From assembly GCF_035916875.1 (NCBI RefSeq), contig NZ_JAXUHN010000089.1:1-64000 (forward strand): DNA of 64,000 nucleotides, written 5' to 3'. Below the pieces are notes generated by a model that was not told the origin of the DNA, did no database searches, and saw nothing but the letters and a program-made list of their open reading frames with translations. The stretch's first letter is position 1; each line of letters begins with the position of its first letter. This document shows positions 42,307-51,092 of the stretch, piece after piece. Position numbers and translations under genes: made by a program. This stretch comes from Methylomicrobium sp035916875. Lineage in GTDB: Bacteria > Pseudomonadota > Gammaproteobacteria > Methylococcales > Methylomonadaceae.

Positions 42307-42593
42307 TTTTTCTCTGCCTTGACCGCAGACGGATAGCCCGCGTTCTTGGTGGCTTCGATTAATTTATCCGCAGTGGCCGCCGTATCGTCGAATTGTACTG
42401 TCGCTGTTTTGCTCGCGTAATCGACGGAAACCCGTTGCACACCGGAAACCTTTTCAAGCGCTTTTTTGACCGTGATCGGACAAACGGCGCAGGTCATATT
42501 TTGCATATCGAGCGTCACCGTGCGCGAGGCAGCCAAAGCCGCACCGGATACAACGGCAAACGCCATAACAAGCGTAAAGGCTTTTATTTTCAT
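42303..42593 (-). CDS. merP: Periplasmic mercury-binding protein
   Basis: 96 residues from the ATG at 42593, which follows AGGA and gives a proper signal peptide (MKIKAFTLVMAFAVVSGAALA). The mature HMA domain has MTCAVCPITVKKAL, the metal-binding CxxC. It passes Hg(II) to MerT. A start further upstream (42623) would spoil the signal peptide. Confidence 0.93.
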   Translation of the reverse strand: MKIKAFTLVMAFAVVSGAALAASRTVTLDMQNMTCAVCPITVKKALEKVSGVQRVSVDYASKTATVQFDDTAATADKLIEATKNAGYPSAVKAEKK

Positions 42594-42603
42594 AGAATTT
42601 TCC

Positions 42604-42942
42604 TCAATAGAATAATGGGGCAAACCACGGAAACGCCAGTAACCCTAATATGGGAAGAGTCACGCTCCAAAAGATGAAACGCTGTTTGCGCAGGACTGCA
42701 TCGTCAGCGCACGGCTTGCCGGGTTCGCATGCTTGGGGAGTCATGTAGAGTTTGCAGAACGTCAGGCCAATAAATAACAATGCCATCCCGATGAATACAG
42801 GCCGCACGGGCTCGAAGGCGGTTAGCGTCGCAACCCACGCCCCGCCAATGCCAAGGCTCAGCAACGCCAAAGGCGCAACGCAACACAGGCTTGCGCCGAT
42901 TCCCGCGAGAACGCTCGCGATCAGAGTTAGTTTCGAGTTCAT
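42604..42942 (-). CDS. merT: Mercuric ion transporter
   Basis: 112 residues with three membrane segments. The first holds the vicinal pair GASLCCVAPLALL, and the cytoplasmic loop holds a second pair (ACEPGKPCADD), the standard MerT relay for importing Hg(II). Divergent from merR with the promoter between them. No mercuric reductase follows, so imported Hg(II) would not be reduced by a product of this locus. Confidence 0.93.
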   Translation of the reverse strand: MNSKLTLIASVLAGIGASLCCVAPLALLSLGIGGAWVATLTAFEPVRPVFIGMALLFIGLTFCKLYMTPQACEPGKPCADDAVLRKQRFIFWSVTLPILGLLAFPWFAPLFY

Positions 42943-42971
42943 GACGATACCTCTTGAATGCCAATTGTTTT

Positions 42972-43002
42972 ACAATAACATCCGTACTTAAGTACGGAAC
43001 AA
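42972..43002 (-). promoter_or_regulatory. mer operator-promoter (19-bp spacer)
   Basis: Minus strand: -35 TTGTTC, 19-bp spacer, -10 TATTGT. The dyad CCGTACTTAAGTACGG (42982-42997) fills the spacer, the arrangement MerR untwists when it binds mercury. Confidence 0.85.
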
Positions 43003-43006
43003 GACT

Positions 43007-43405
43007 ATGACAGAGAAATTTTTTTCGATTGGCGAGTTGGCGAAAATGGCGGGGGTCAACGTCGAAACGATCCGTTTTTATCAACGCCGCGCGTTGCTGA
43101 GACAGCCCGTAAAGCCGTTCAACGGCATCCGGCATTACACGGAACAAGACGCGCAGCGAATACGGTTTATTAAGCAGGGCCAAAAATTCGGTTTTACGCT
43201 CGATGAAATTGCAGAGCTATTGAGTCTTGATGACGGACGGCATTGTCGGGAAGCAAAAGAAATTGCGATCAGGAAACTTGATTCTATTCGCGAGCGCATC
43301 GAAGGACTGCATATAATAGAAGCCGCTTTATCCGATCTAGTCGAGAACTGCACAAATAATACCGATGCAGTTTCATGTCCGATCATTCTTGCCCTTCATC
43401 CTTAG
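43007..43405 (+). CDS. merR: Mercury-responsive regulator MerR
   Basis: 132 residues. The N-terminal MerR HTH (FSIGELAKMAGVNVETIRFYQRR) is followed by the dimerisation helix. Cysteines in GRHCREAKE, VENCTNN and VSCPII correspond to the three Hg(II) ligands of MerR. Divergent from merT across the dyad operator. Confidence 0.94.
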   Translation: MTEKFFSIGELAKMAGVNVETIRFYQRRALLRQPVKPFNGIRHYTEQDAQRIRFIKQGQKFGFTLDEIAELLSLDDGRHCREAKEIAIRKLDSIRERIEGLHIIEAALSDLVENCTNNTDAVSCPIILALHP

Positions 43406-43543
43406 AGTGTCTTACTGATCGTATTTCGGTGGGAAGGACGCCGATCAATATATTTGCCGGCGTTATCATTAAAACGGTGGAATATTAAGTAGCGATCCAC
43501 CCAGTCAGATGCGGGGCTCCCGCTGGTTCTTCGGGGAAGAATT

Positions 43544-44482
43544 TCACCGCTTTAACAGTTCACTAACAAACTCCTGAAGCGACTTTTCCTGTTCTACACT
43601 GAATGCGGCGCATGACAATGTCAGCGTTATCTTTTTTCCATTGTTTTTTAACTTACCCACTGCCTTTCCTTTTTCATTAACGAAAAGCGTGGGCTCTGAC
43701 TTTGATTGACTTACAGGTGATAAATTTGGTTTTTGATCGGATGATGCTAATGCCGCTATTTTTTCGATCTCTGAAGCTACTCTTATCTGAGTCAATTCCC
43801 CGGCTTCAATAAACTCAATCGCTTTTAGCGTTGCTTGGCGATAATTTTGATGATCGATTGATTCTTTGGCAAAGAGTCTTTTCAGTTCCTCTGCCGCAGT
43901 TCGATTGAGTAAGAATGGTTTTTCATCCAATTTTGATCTCAACCACTCTGGTAGATCCATAAATGCCAAATAGCGGTAGAGTTCGCTTCTCGTTTTTTTA
44001 AGATAGCGAGCTAACTCTGTTCGGCTTCCGAACTTTTCTTGCACGCCATGAATGGCCAAAGCCACCTCATAATCGCTCAAGTCTTCACGATCAAGGTTTT
44101 CGGCCACCGCAATCAATCGCATTTGCATATCATCGGCGCATTTCACTATGGCGCTGATATGCGGCTTTTTAAGTAGTTGATGAGCACGCCAGCGTCTTTC
44201 GCCGGCGATAATTTGAAACCGATTTTCATGTTTTCTAACAACGATAGGTTCAATTAAGCCGTGCACATCGATTGATTCAGCGAGCTGTTCAATTTTTAAT
44301 GGGTTAAAGTCTCTCCGGGGTTGCCATGGATTCGGGTCTATCAATTCCGTTGCTATGGGCTGACTTTCACCATCACTACTGGTCAATGAAAAGATTGGAT
44401 CCGAAGCCAAATGCTGATCGAGATTGGTCTTGGATAAAGACTTGAGTTTATCAAGAGGGGATTGTTTTTTAGTGTCGTTCAT
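43544..44482 (-). CDS. parB: ParB/RepB/Spo0J-type partition protein
   Basis: 312 residues. The ParB nuclease-like domain has the GERRWRAHQLL motif (about residue 93) and the HTH follows (SRTELARYLKKTRSELYRYL). It would load onto centromere-like sites and work with ParA. It follows parA on the same strand; between the two lies one of the 17-bp palindromes (44501-44517) repeated at two other places, the best candidates for its binding sites. Confidence 0.9.
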   Translation of the reverse strand: MNDTKKQSPLDKLKSLSKTNLDQHLASDPIFSLTSSDGESQPIATELIDPNPWQPRRDFNPLKIEQLAESIDVHGLIEPIVVRKHENRFQIIAGERRWRAHQLLKKPHISAIVKCADDMQMRLIAVAENLDREDLSDYEVALAIHGVQEKFGSRTELARYLKKTRSELYRYLAFMDLPEWLRSKLDEKPFLLNRTAAEELKRLFAKESIDHQNYRQATLKAIEFIEAGELTQIRVASEIEKIAALASSDQKPNLSPVSQSKSEPTLFVNEKGKAVGKLKNNGKKITLTLSCAAFSVEQEKSLQEFVSELLKR

Positions 44483-44500
44483 TTTTAAGATTCCTTGGCT

Positions 44501-44517
44501 GTCTCATTCTGGGACAC
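44501..44517. promoter_or_regulatory. 17-bp palindrome, copy 3
   Basis: TGTCTCATTCTGGGACA, full match to the consensus, between parA and parB. Confidence 0.8.
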
Positions 44518-44524
44518 GTCCAAT

Positions 44525-45364
44525 CTAATTTTCGATCGCTTCTTGGTTGTGTTGCTCAAGACCTAACTTATCGATCAGATACCGCGCCAATTCCTCAAAA
44601 TCTTTGGCTACTTTTCCGTCTTTTTCCAATTTTCGTATCGGCATGCGTGCGATCGATGCCTCGCCAACTTTTGCGCCTGCATGGATCACCATCGGCAATA
44701 TGTTGCCAATCTTCTCTTGTACCGTTTCAAAAATAGCTTTGCAGGCTCGTCTTCTTTCATCATGTCTTGAAATCAATACGCCGATATTGATCAATTCCGG
44801 GTTGATGGTTTCTTTGATTCGGGTGATATAGGCGGTAAGGTCGGCCACGCCGTACAACGGGTACTGGCTGCTGGTTTCGATCGGGACGATGTAGTGGGTT
44901 GACGCTGCCAAGGCATTACCGGTCAGCAATCTGAGTGATGGTGGGGTATCGATGATAATGACATCATATGCTTCGCGCAGCATTTCAATACGACGGCGCA
45001 TTTCTTCATACGGTCTTGGCGAATAATTTCTCAGCGCCTCTTCGACTGATTGATCAAGCTCAAGCGACCCAGGAATTAAATGCACATTTTCAAATCCAGG
45101 GTTTGTTTCGATTTGAATTGATTCCATGATTTCCTCAAGACTGCCACGAAACAAGACGCTTGAGTTTTTGCTTAATGTGGATGGATGCGCGACACAGACA
45201 TGCGTACTGGCATTGGCTTGCGGATCAACGTCAATCAGAAGCACATTGAGCCCTTGAGCACCAAGTTCTGCTGCCAAATTAACAGCAAGGGTTGTTTTGG
45301 CTGAACCTCCTTTTTGAATGGCAACGGTAATGACCGGCGCTAATCCTGTTTTTTTCTCGCTCAT
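44525..45364 (-). CDS. parA: ParA family partition ATPase
   Basis: 279 residues from the ATG at 45364, preceded by AGGAAA; a longer frame starting at 45424 would run through the palindrome and is unlikely. The deviant Walker A is KGGSAKTTLAVNLAAELG and the Walker A' is LLIDVDPQANAS. No N-terminal HTH, so repression may depend on ParB. Segregates or stabilises the element. Confidence 0.92.
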   Translation of the reverse strand: MSEKKTGLAPVITVAIQKGGSAKTTLAVNLAAELGAQGLNVLLIDVDPQANASTHVCVAHPSTLSKNSSVLFRGSLEEIMESIQIETNPGFENVHLIPGSLELDQSVEEALRNYSPRPYEEMRRRIEMLREAYDVIIIDTPPSLRLLTGNALAASTHYIVPIETSSQYPLYGVADLTAYITRIKETINPELINIGVLISRHDERRRACKAIFETVQEKIGNILPMVIHAGAKVGEASIARMPIRKLEKDGKVAKDFEELARYLIDKLGLEQHNQEAIEN

Positions 45365-45406
45365 TATTTTTCCTGTTTTTTTAAAATTAAGTGATTTATA
45401 TGCCTG

Positions 45407-45423
45407 TGTCTCATTGTGGGACA
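45407..45423. promoter_or_regulatory. 17-bp palindrome, copy 4
   Basis: TGTCTCATTGTGGGACA, 43 bp upstream of the parA ATG, so likely in the parA promoter. Confidence 0.8.
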
Positions 45424-45506
45424 CAGCGATTCCTTTGAATCACGGTTCATTTTCCGCATATTTGAAATAATGCAACCAACCGCAAAAAGATTCCTTTCCA
45501 GGAAGG

Positions 45507-45523
45507 TGTCTCATTGTGGGACA
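45507..45523. promoter_or_regulatory. 17-bp palindrome, copy 5
   Basis: TGTCTCATTGTGGGACA, identical to copy 4 and exactly 100 bp away, between parA and the integrase stop. Confidence 0.8.
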
Positions 45524-45549
45524 TTTTTTTATCGCTGCGACTAAGATAC

Positions 45550-47235
45550 CTATTCTTTGTCGCTTAATCCCAGCATGGCCTTATAGCGTTCATCCCGGTC
45601 GGTATGAACATAGATGGAGGTCGTGGCAATATTGCTGTGACCCAGATTGTCTCGAACGATTGCCAATGGAACACCGTTGGCAACAGCGTGACTACCATGT
45701 GTGTGCCTCAGCCAATGCGTGCTGGCTCGTCTCAGTTTTTCTGCTGCCAAAGGGTCTTTACCAGCCACGTCACTCGCTGCCTCTTCGAAAAATCCTTTGA
45801 GCTTTTGATACAGGCCAGACTCACTTAGCGCTTCTCTACTTTCCCCACGCAGCTTTCCAATAATGGGTGTTCCCTCGGACACGTAACCCACAGGGCCAAG
45901 TTTTCTATGCCTTAGATGGGCGTTTATGCCTTCCATGAGATTGGGGGATATTGGAATTTCGCGGTGTTTATTACCTTTCCCAATGACATCCATCCACCAT
46001 TGATCTCCGTCAAAGCTAGACACTTGCTTCAGGTCTCCGACCCGTGCCTTCGTCATTTCGTGAAGCCGAAGTCCAGTTTGGTAGGCAAAGCTCAGAATGA
46101 AGGCGGTACGCAGGTAATCATTTCGTTGCGATTCGGTGAGTGTTGAATTGTTCGCCTGATTCTCTGCGAACGAAGTAATTTGCTCCCATAAAGCAGGCGA
46201 TAACAAACGATCTGTACTGCCTGTTCTTCTTCCAAAGCCTTGTGTACTCAATCCGGAAAAGGGATTGCTATCCAAATAACGCTGGCCTACCAACCATTCG
46301 CAAAGCCCGCTTAAAATCACCTCAGTTTGCCTTATGCTGGATGGTTTGAGCGGACCCTTCAGAGGCCGCCATTCTGGGGTCCATCGTGGCGCCGGTTTTC
46401 CAATCCACCGATCAGCAGGTTGAGGATCAGCAAGAAACCGCCTATATTCTGCGCAATCAGGCGTTGTAATCGATGACAAGGCTTTCCCTTTTTCAAGGAT
46501 CGCCCACAACAGGAATCTCTCAGCTTCTTTACGATAGGCGCGGTGTGTCGATGTATCCTCATCCCAAAGCGACAGCCAGGCCTTGATTGACTCGTAGTCA
46601 TTACGCGCATCAATTCTGCATCGTTCTATGGGTGCCCGGTTTGTACCGGTTTCACCGGTTAAATGCGCTGGCGGAGCAAACCGTTCCAAGGGTGCAATGC
46701 GATTGCTGACAACAACCACATCAAGATCGGTCGCCTTTTTAGACGACAGATCCAGAGAAATGCCTAAATCAATCTCTGATGATGAAAAAAACTCGTGGAT
46801 TGCTTCCGCGGATTGCTTACCTAGATGGGGTACTTTTTTCCACCAACTGCCACCGTGCTGATTGATGAATACTGCGAGTTCGGCCAATGTTTTTATTTTT
46901 TTTACACTGGCTAAGCGAGCTGAAATTTGCTGAGGGAGCCATCGGTTGTAATGATCTTCCGATTGAGGTCTGGGATCTGGTTTTGATTTGAGCGTATCAA
47001 CCGATTTGAGTGCTCGATTCATCCATTCCTGGCTGTATTCTCGTTCCTGCTCCCATAGTTTTGCGTCGACATCCAGCCCAAGTTGTTGTGCTTTTCTCGC
47101 AAGCTTTTCACGCAGTCGCTTGACTGAACGCATAACTTCGTTTCGGTCTGCGTCGTCAAGATACAGTTCCCCCATGACATCCCATGGAATGCCTTGTATC
47201 CAACTGCGTATTAATGCGAGTTCGTTTGGGTTCAA
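45550..47235 (-). CDS. Tyrosine recombinase (phage-type integrase with DUF3701-like N-terminus)
   Basis: 561 residues starting at TTG 47235 in a TTGA overlap with the upstream stop. The N-terminal ~190 residues carry a DUF3701-like region with a helix-hairpin-helix flavour (VPHLGKQSAEAIHEFF). The catalytic domain has the first arginine in YQTGLRLHEMTKARVGDL, then HWLRHTHGSHAV, LGHSNIATTSIYVHTD with the tyrosine nucleophile. All catalytic residues are present. It is coupled to the KfrA-like gene and next to parAB, an arrangement seen in plasmids, where it may resolve multimers, or it may be the element's integrase. Confidence 0.88.
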   Translation of the reverse strand: MNPNELALIRSWIQGIPWDVMGELYLDDADRNEVMRSVKRLREKLARKAQQLGLDVDAKLWEQEREYSQEWMNRALKSVDTLKSKPDPRPQSEDHYNRWLPQQISARLASVKKIKTLAELAVFINQHGGSWWKKVPHLGKQSAEAIHEFFSSSEIDLGISLDLSSKKATDLDVVVVSNRIAPLERFAPPAHLTGETGTNRAPIERCRIDARNDYESIKAWLSLWDEDTSTHRAYRKEAERFLLWAILEKGKALSSITTPDCAEYRRFLADPQPADRWIGKPAPRWTPEWRPLKGPLKPSSIRQTEVILSGLCEWLVGQRYLDSNPFSGLSTQGFGRRTGSTDRLLSPALWEQITSFAENQANNSTLTESQRNDYLRTAFILSFAYQTGLRLHEMTKARVGDLKQVSSFDGDQWWMDVIGKGNKHREIPISPNLMEGINAHLRHRKLGPVGYVSEGTPIIGKLRGESREALSESGLYQKLKGFFEEAASDVAGKDPLAAEKLRRASTHWLRHTHGSHAVANGVPLAIVRDNLGHSNIATTSIYVHTDRDERYKAMLGLSDKE

Positions 47236-48161
47236 ATCACAGACCTTTCACTGACATGTTTTTCTGACGGCCGACGCTGTTTTTTGACCAAAGCCTGCAA
47301 TTTAACGGATCGCTCTTTCTCTTGAAGTAACGCTTTTTCCAGACTTGAAAGTGCTGCGCGTAATTTGTCTGCCTCTGCTTCCAACTTCCCTTGGCGTTCT
47401 AATTGATCGCCTACCTGGTTCATAATTTGCGTTAGTCGTGCGCGTAGTGATTCCTGGTCGAGCTTTGCTGTTTCCAGGGATCGATTCAGATTGGCAATGA
47501 TTCTGGCTTGCTCGTTCTTCGCTGCCTCTTTTTCTTCCTCGATTCGCTTCAAATGCCAAAGATGATCTTTCTCAGATTTTTCCGACCATTCCCGAGTTTG
47601 GGCTTCGTGCGATTTTCGAGCTTCTTCTAATGCGCCTTCAGCTCGCGAAAGATTTTCTCGATTAACAATCAACGAGGATTCGGTTTCTTTTAATTGTTGG
47701 GCTGTGATTTTGAGGTTCTCAGTCAAGTCATGACTCAGTGAGATTTGGTCGGCCAATGCTTGACTCAAGTGGCTATTTTCAGACTCCCACTTCTGCTGAT
47801 TTTCAGTGAGTTTGTCTTCAATAAATCTGATTTGGGATTTCCACTCGGACTCACGAAGGGACAATTCTTTTTCTTTTGTGTCGAACGCTTTCTTCGCCTC
47901 TGCCATCGCTAGTTTCCAAAGCGATTCCGATGCATCAACGATCACTGCCGGCATGTTGGGATTTTCCAGCTTCTGACGATGCCTTTCGACAAAATGCAAT
48001 GTCCAATCATTCATCGCCCGCTTGATCACGGCAGGACTGTTGATATGGATACGATCCCGGATAGCATCAATCGTTGGAAAGCGTCCGTCTTCCAAGAAGA
48101 CTGAATTGCAACATTCATAGGCCAGGGAATAGGTGTCTGATCGCTTTTCCATCTTGATCAC
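47232..48161 (-). CDS. KfrA-like DNA-binding coiled-coil protein
   Basis: 309 residues (GTG at 48161 in a GTGA overlap, or ATG at 48152). The N-terminal ~60 residues resemble the KfrA_N DNA-binding domain (AYECCNSVFLEDGRFPTIDA, then IRDRIHINSPAVIKRAM). The remainder (about 75-295) is almost unbroken alpha-helical coiled coil. KfrA proteins help plasmid partition and regulate their own genes. Four-base overlaps with the integrase and helicase genes place it in one operon. Confidence 0.8.
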   Translation of the reverse strand: MIKMEKRSDTYSLAYECCNSVFLEDGRFPTIDAIRDRIHINSPAVIKRAMNDWTLHFVERHRQKLENPNMPAVIVDASESLWKLAMAEAKKAFDTKEKELSLRESEWKSQIRFIEDKLTENQQKWESENSHLSQALADQISLSHDLTENLKITAQQLKETESSLIVNRENLSRAEGALEEARKSHEAQTREWSEKSEKDHLWHLKRIEEEKEAAKNEQARIIANLNRSLETAKLDQESLRARLTQIMNQVGDQLERQGKLEAEADKLRAALSSLEKALLQEKERSVKLQALVKKQRRPSEKHVSERSVI

Positions 48162-49678
48162 CGTCCCAAGTACATTGCCAAGTCGAAATTCAGTTGAAGC
48201 TTTTTTTGTGCGCGGGTTGCCGCCACATAAAGAATATTCAGATCTTCTCCAATGGTCCTAAGTATTTCCTGTCTCTCCATTTCGCCATACTTCGACAGGT
48301 CCGGGATGTCACAAAGCTCAATGAAATCATTATCCAATTGCACATTTTCCCACTCCAAACCCTTGGCTTTATGCGCAGTTGACATGACTAGAACGGATTG
48401 ATCCATGGAGTCGGCCGCGCCTTCTTTCCGCTTGATCCTGTCGATAATGTCCGGGATGGCTTCACCGTATTCTTCAGTAATCCGGCATCTTGGTTTGATC
48501 TCGGCATCTTCCACTTCCTCGGCGTAAAGCTTTAGCTCCGGAAAATCCGTAAAAGAGCGAATAAATGGATCTCTGATCAAACTGAATTGACGTTTCCACA
48601 AATAGTAAATATCCAGGATTTGTTCGAAGCGATAGCCCTCGCTCCCGCCTATATGCCACCAACTTTGCTGATTATTGATCGCTCTTGCCGTTTGCGAAAA
48701 AACGCCGGCATTCGAGCGACTGATGACCGTTTTTGCCTCATCGTCTCCGATTTTCCCAATATGATCAGCACCAGAAAGACCGTGAACCTGCACGGTTTCA
48801 CCTTTTATAGCCAGGATTTTGTTGGCCACATGAGCGATGTTCGGACCAAATCGAAACGACCCGGTTAGATAACGATCCACCCCGCCTTGTTTTATGGCAA
48901 ATCCGAGTGCGTTTCGAGCGCCACGCCAGCCATAGATGGCCTGATGAGAATCCCCAACAAAGACTTTTTGTCCGCTTTGTTTAAAGATGATCGACATGCT
49001 CACTGGATTCATATCTTGGCTTTCATCGACCAATAGATAGTCATACTCGGAAAGCACCGGATCGGATAACTGAAACAGCTTCAGATAGCCATCGTGCAGC
49101 ATGCCGACCTCACGATCGTTAATGTCGGTCATTTTCGACCACAGCCTTTTGGCCTGGATGACGATCAACTGTTTGATCGCATTCTCGTCCAGGCCACCGA
49201 TCCCATTGAACAGTTTTTCCAGGCGTTTGTAGTGCTCGTGAACGTGCTTTCCTTGAATCTCTCTATCGGGGCTGTAGAGAAACTTGATTAAAGTGTCCAG
49301 TACCACACTGGCAATAACCAAGTCATCGTTGTGATTGCCGCTGTAGCCGATTTCTCGGCTAAGCTCATCTGCAAGTCGCAATGCTTTCTCGACTTCATGA
49401 GGCTTCAGGCCCGCAATCAATTTGTGTTTATAGCGTGCGCCGGTATGCCGGAAGGCGAGCGCATGGGAGGTGATGGGCTTGACCAAGGTGCCTTTGAATT
49501 TTTGCTCGGCTTCGATTTGCACCGATTTGTTGAGAACCAAATAGAGCATTTTTTTGTTCTTTCTGGTTTTGGCAAATTCCAGTAACGTGGATGTTTTTCC
49601 GGCCCCTGCAAACGCCCGGACCACCAATATGGGTGCTTCGGTTTCAACAATGGATTGCTGTTCTAGGGTGAGTTGCAT
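48158..49678 (-). CDS. UvrD/Rep-like superfamily 1 helicase
   Basis: 506 residues. The Q-motif/Walker A region reads LTLEQQSIVE and AFAGAGKTSTLLEFAK; motif II is YLLVDESQDMNP; motif III covers FVGDSHQAIYGWRGA; motif VI is LYVAATRAQKKL. Short for UvrD but complete in motifs, like F-box-helicase-type or plasmid-borne helicases. Possible role in processing element DNA. First gene of the kfrA-integrase operon. Confidence 0.88.
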   Translation of the reverse strand: MQLTLEQQSIVETEAPILVVRAFAGAGKTSTLLEFAKTRKNKKMLYLVLNKSVQIEAEQKFKGTLVKPITSHALAFRHTGARYKHKLIAGLKPHEVEKALRLADELSREIGYSGNHNDDLVIASVVLDTLIKFLYSPDREIQGKHVHEHYKRLEKLFNGIGGLDENAIKQLIVIQAKRLWSKMTDINDREVGMLHDGYLKLFQLSDPVLSEYDYLLVDESQDMNPVSMSIIFKQSGQKVFVGDSHQAIYGWRGARNALGFAIKQGGVDRYLTGSFRFGPNIAHVANKILAIKGETVQVHGLSGADHIGKIGDDEAKTVISRSNAGVFSQTARAINNQQSWWHIGGSEGYRFEQILDIYYLWKRQFSLIRDPFIRSFTDFPELKLYAEEVEDAEIKPRCRITEEYGEAIPDIIDRIKRKEGAADSMDQSVLVMSTAHKAKGLEWENVQLDNDFIELCDIPDLSKYGEMERQEILRTIGEDLNILYVAATRAQKKLQLNFDLAMYLGR

Positions 49679-49715
49679 GACGATCTCTCAATGGTTTTGT
49701 CTACTCAAAAGCCTC

Positions 49716-50594
49716 TCACGAGTCGCCCAATACGCAAGCCTCTTCCATCAATCTGAAAAAGGTTTCCAGATTGACGCTAAATCCTGCGGCATTCTTGTGT
49801 CCGCCGCCGCCATACCGTTGCGCTATGGCGCCCACGTCATAATCACCCGAAGAACGAATCGCAAAGAACCAGCGTTGATTGGTACCATCGAATTGATAGC
49901 TGACCCCAAAGGTTCCGGATTCCTTAGCCAACTCATGCCCCAATTCGTTTGAAAATTCTGACGGCGCGTTGACCGCCAGGCCTTTGGCATCGCCAAACGT
50001 TATCCAGTGTTGTTTGCCTTTTAGGCGCAGGACAGTCCTTTGCCGTTGTTCGAGCAAAATCCCGCCCAATGTCTCCAATTCCTCGATGGACTCCTGTCTC
50101 ATCAGACCATCCAATGTGTTGATGCTAATGGGTATTTGGCTGTGTAACGCGCAGAGGACGGCTTTGGTGCTGTCGCCATTGAATCGCCACAAGTCATGAT
50201 CTTCGATGAGGCTCAGTAGGCGCGGAACGGTTTTCTCTGGATTGAAATGCTGCCAGGCCAGAACGCAACCGCTGTGATCCTGTGAAAAATGAATGCACAC
50301 ATTCTCTGGCATGGGATGAGTCGCCCAGTACGCTTCATGCGCCGTTTGCGCCGTGATGTGGTGATCGATCAGCGTAATGGTTCTGGCTTTTTTCGCCGCC
50401 TCGACAATCTCCGCTGGACTATAGGAAAAGTCGACAATGAACAGATCATCGCCGTCATCGAACTCAGGCATCGCTTCGTCGTAGCGGACGCCCTGGTGCC
50501 GGGTTCGCATGCTATTCTGCTTAAAATGACGCCATACCGCCCACGCGGCGGCCAGTCCGTCCAGACAATTTTTGTGATAGAAAATGACGTTCAT
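49716..50594 (-). CDS. DHH family phosphoesterase
   Basis: 292 residues. Motifs of DHH phosphoesterases are intact: FYHKNCLDGLAAAW (metal-binding aspartate), IVDFSYSP, TLIDHHITAQ (the DHH), EDHDLWRF, and the DHHA1 GGGGHKNAAGFSV. Such proteins hydrolyse short oligonucleotides or cyclic dinucleotides. The exact substrate is unknown. It has a paralog at 57946-58824 that lacks most catalytic residues. It lies between the helicase and stb genes. Confidence 0.88.
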   Translation of the reverse strand: MNVIFYHKNCLDGLAAAWAVWRHFKQNSMRTRHQGVRYDEAMPEFDDGDDLFIVDFSYSPAEIVEAAKKARTITLIDHHITAQTAHEAYWATHPMPENVCIHFSQDHSGCVLAWQHFNPEKTVPRLLSLIEDHDLWRFNGDSTKAVLCALHSQIPISINTLDGLMRQESIEELETLGGILLEQRQRTVLRLKGKQHWITFGDAKGLAVNAPSEFSNELGHELAKESGTFGVSYQFDGTNQRWFFAIRSSGDYDVGAIAQRYGGGGHKNAAGFSVNLETFFRLMEEACVLGDS

Positions 50595-50597
50595 AAT

Positions 50598-51086
50598 TTA
50601 GTAAGCCTGCTCAATGGTTGCCTTGGTTTTATCATCCAGCTCATGCCACACCGACATCACCGCTCTTCCGACGGCCGCCTGTTCATCCCGTTCGCTGCCG
50701 AACATCCAGTATGACCCGTAAATGCTCGTTGCCGATGCCGTGAGGCCAATAGCCAGCGCAATCAGTAACTGCGAGCGCACGGACAGGCCATCAGATCGCT
50801 TCACTTCGTTGACCATGCGATTGACGGTTTTGGCCACTGACGCATTCAGCTTTTCCTCGAAGGTTTTTCTTTCCCTGTCGGCCACTACGGCAAATTCCGC
50901 CTGTTTTTCGCGAGCATGGTTGTCCACCCGTGAAATCGACTCGACCAACTTGTTTTCCAGATCAAGAACCAGCGGGACGGTTTTGGCTTCCAACTCGCTG
51001 ATCCGTTGAATAAGTACACCGATGTCACCGATTGCTTCAACGATCAATGCGTCACGTGTTGTTCGGGGATGTTGGGGTTCGCTCAT
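50598..51086 (-). CDS. Coiled-coil membrane protein, StbC-like by position
   Basis: 162 residues. Residues about 10-105 are a coiled coil, followed by one membrane segment (LLIALAIGLTASATSIYGSYW) and a short tail (HELDDKTKATIEQAY). It is third in a stbA-stbB-orf order like stbABC of plasmid R388, where stbC lacks a known function. The StbC name rests on position; sequence similarity is not proven. Four bp before the DHH gene. Confidence 0.6.
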   Translation of the reverse strand: MSEPQHPRTTRDALIVEAIGDIGVLIQRISELEAKTVPLVLDLENKLVESISRVDNHAREKQAEFAVVADRERKTFEEKLNASVAKTVNRMVNEVKRSDGLSVRSQLLIALAIGLTASATSIYGSYWMFGSERDEQAAVGRAVMSVWHELDDKTKATIEQAY

Positions 51087-51092
51087 GGTCGT

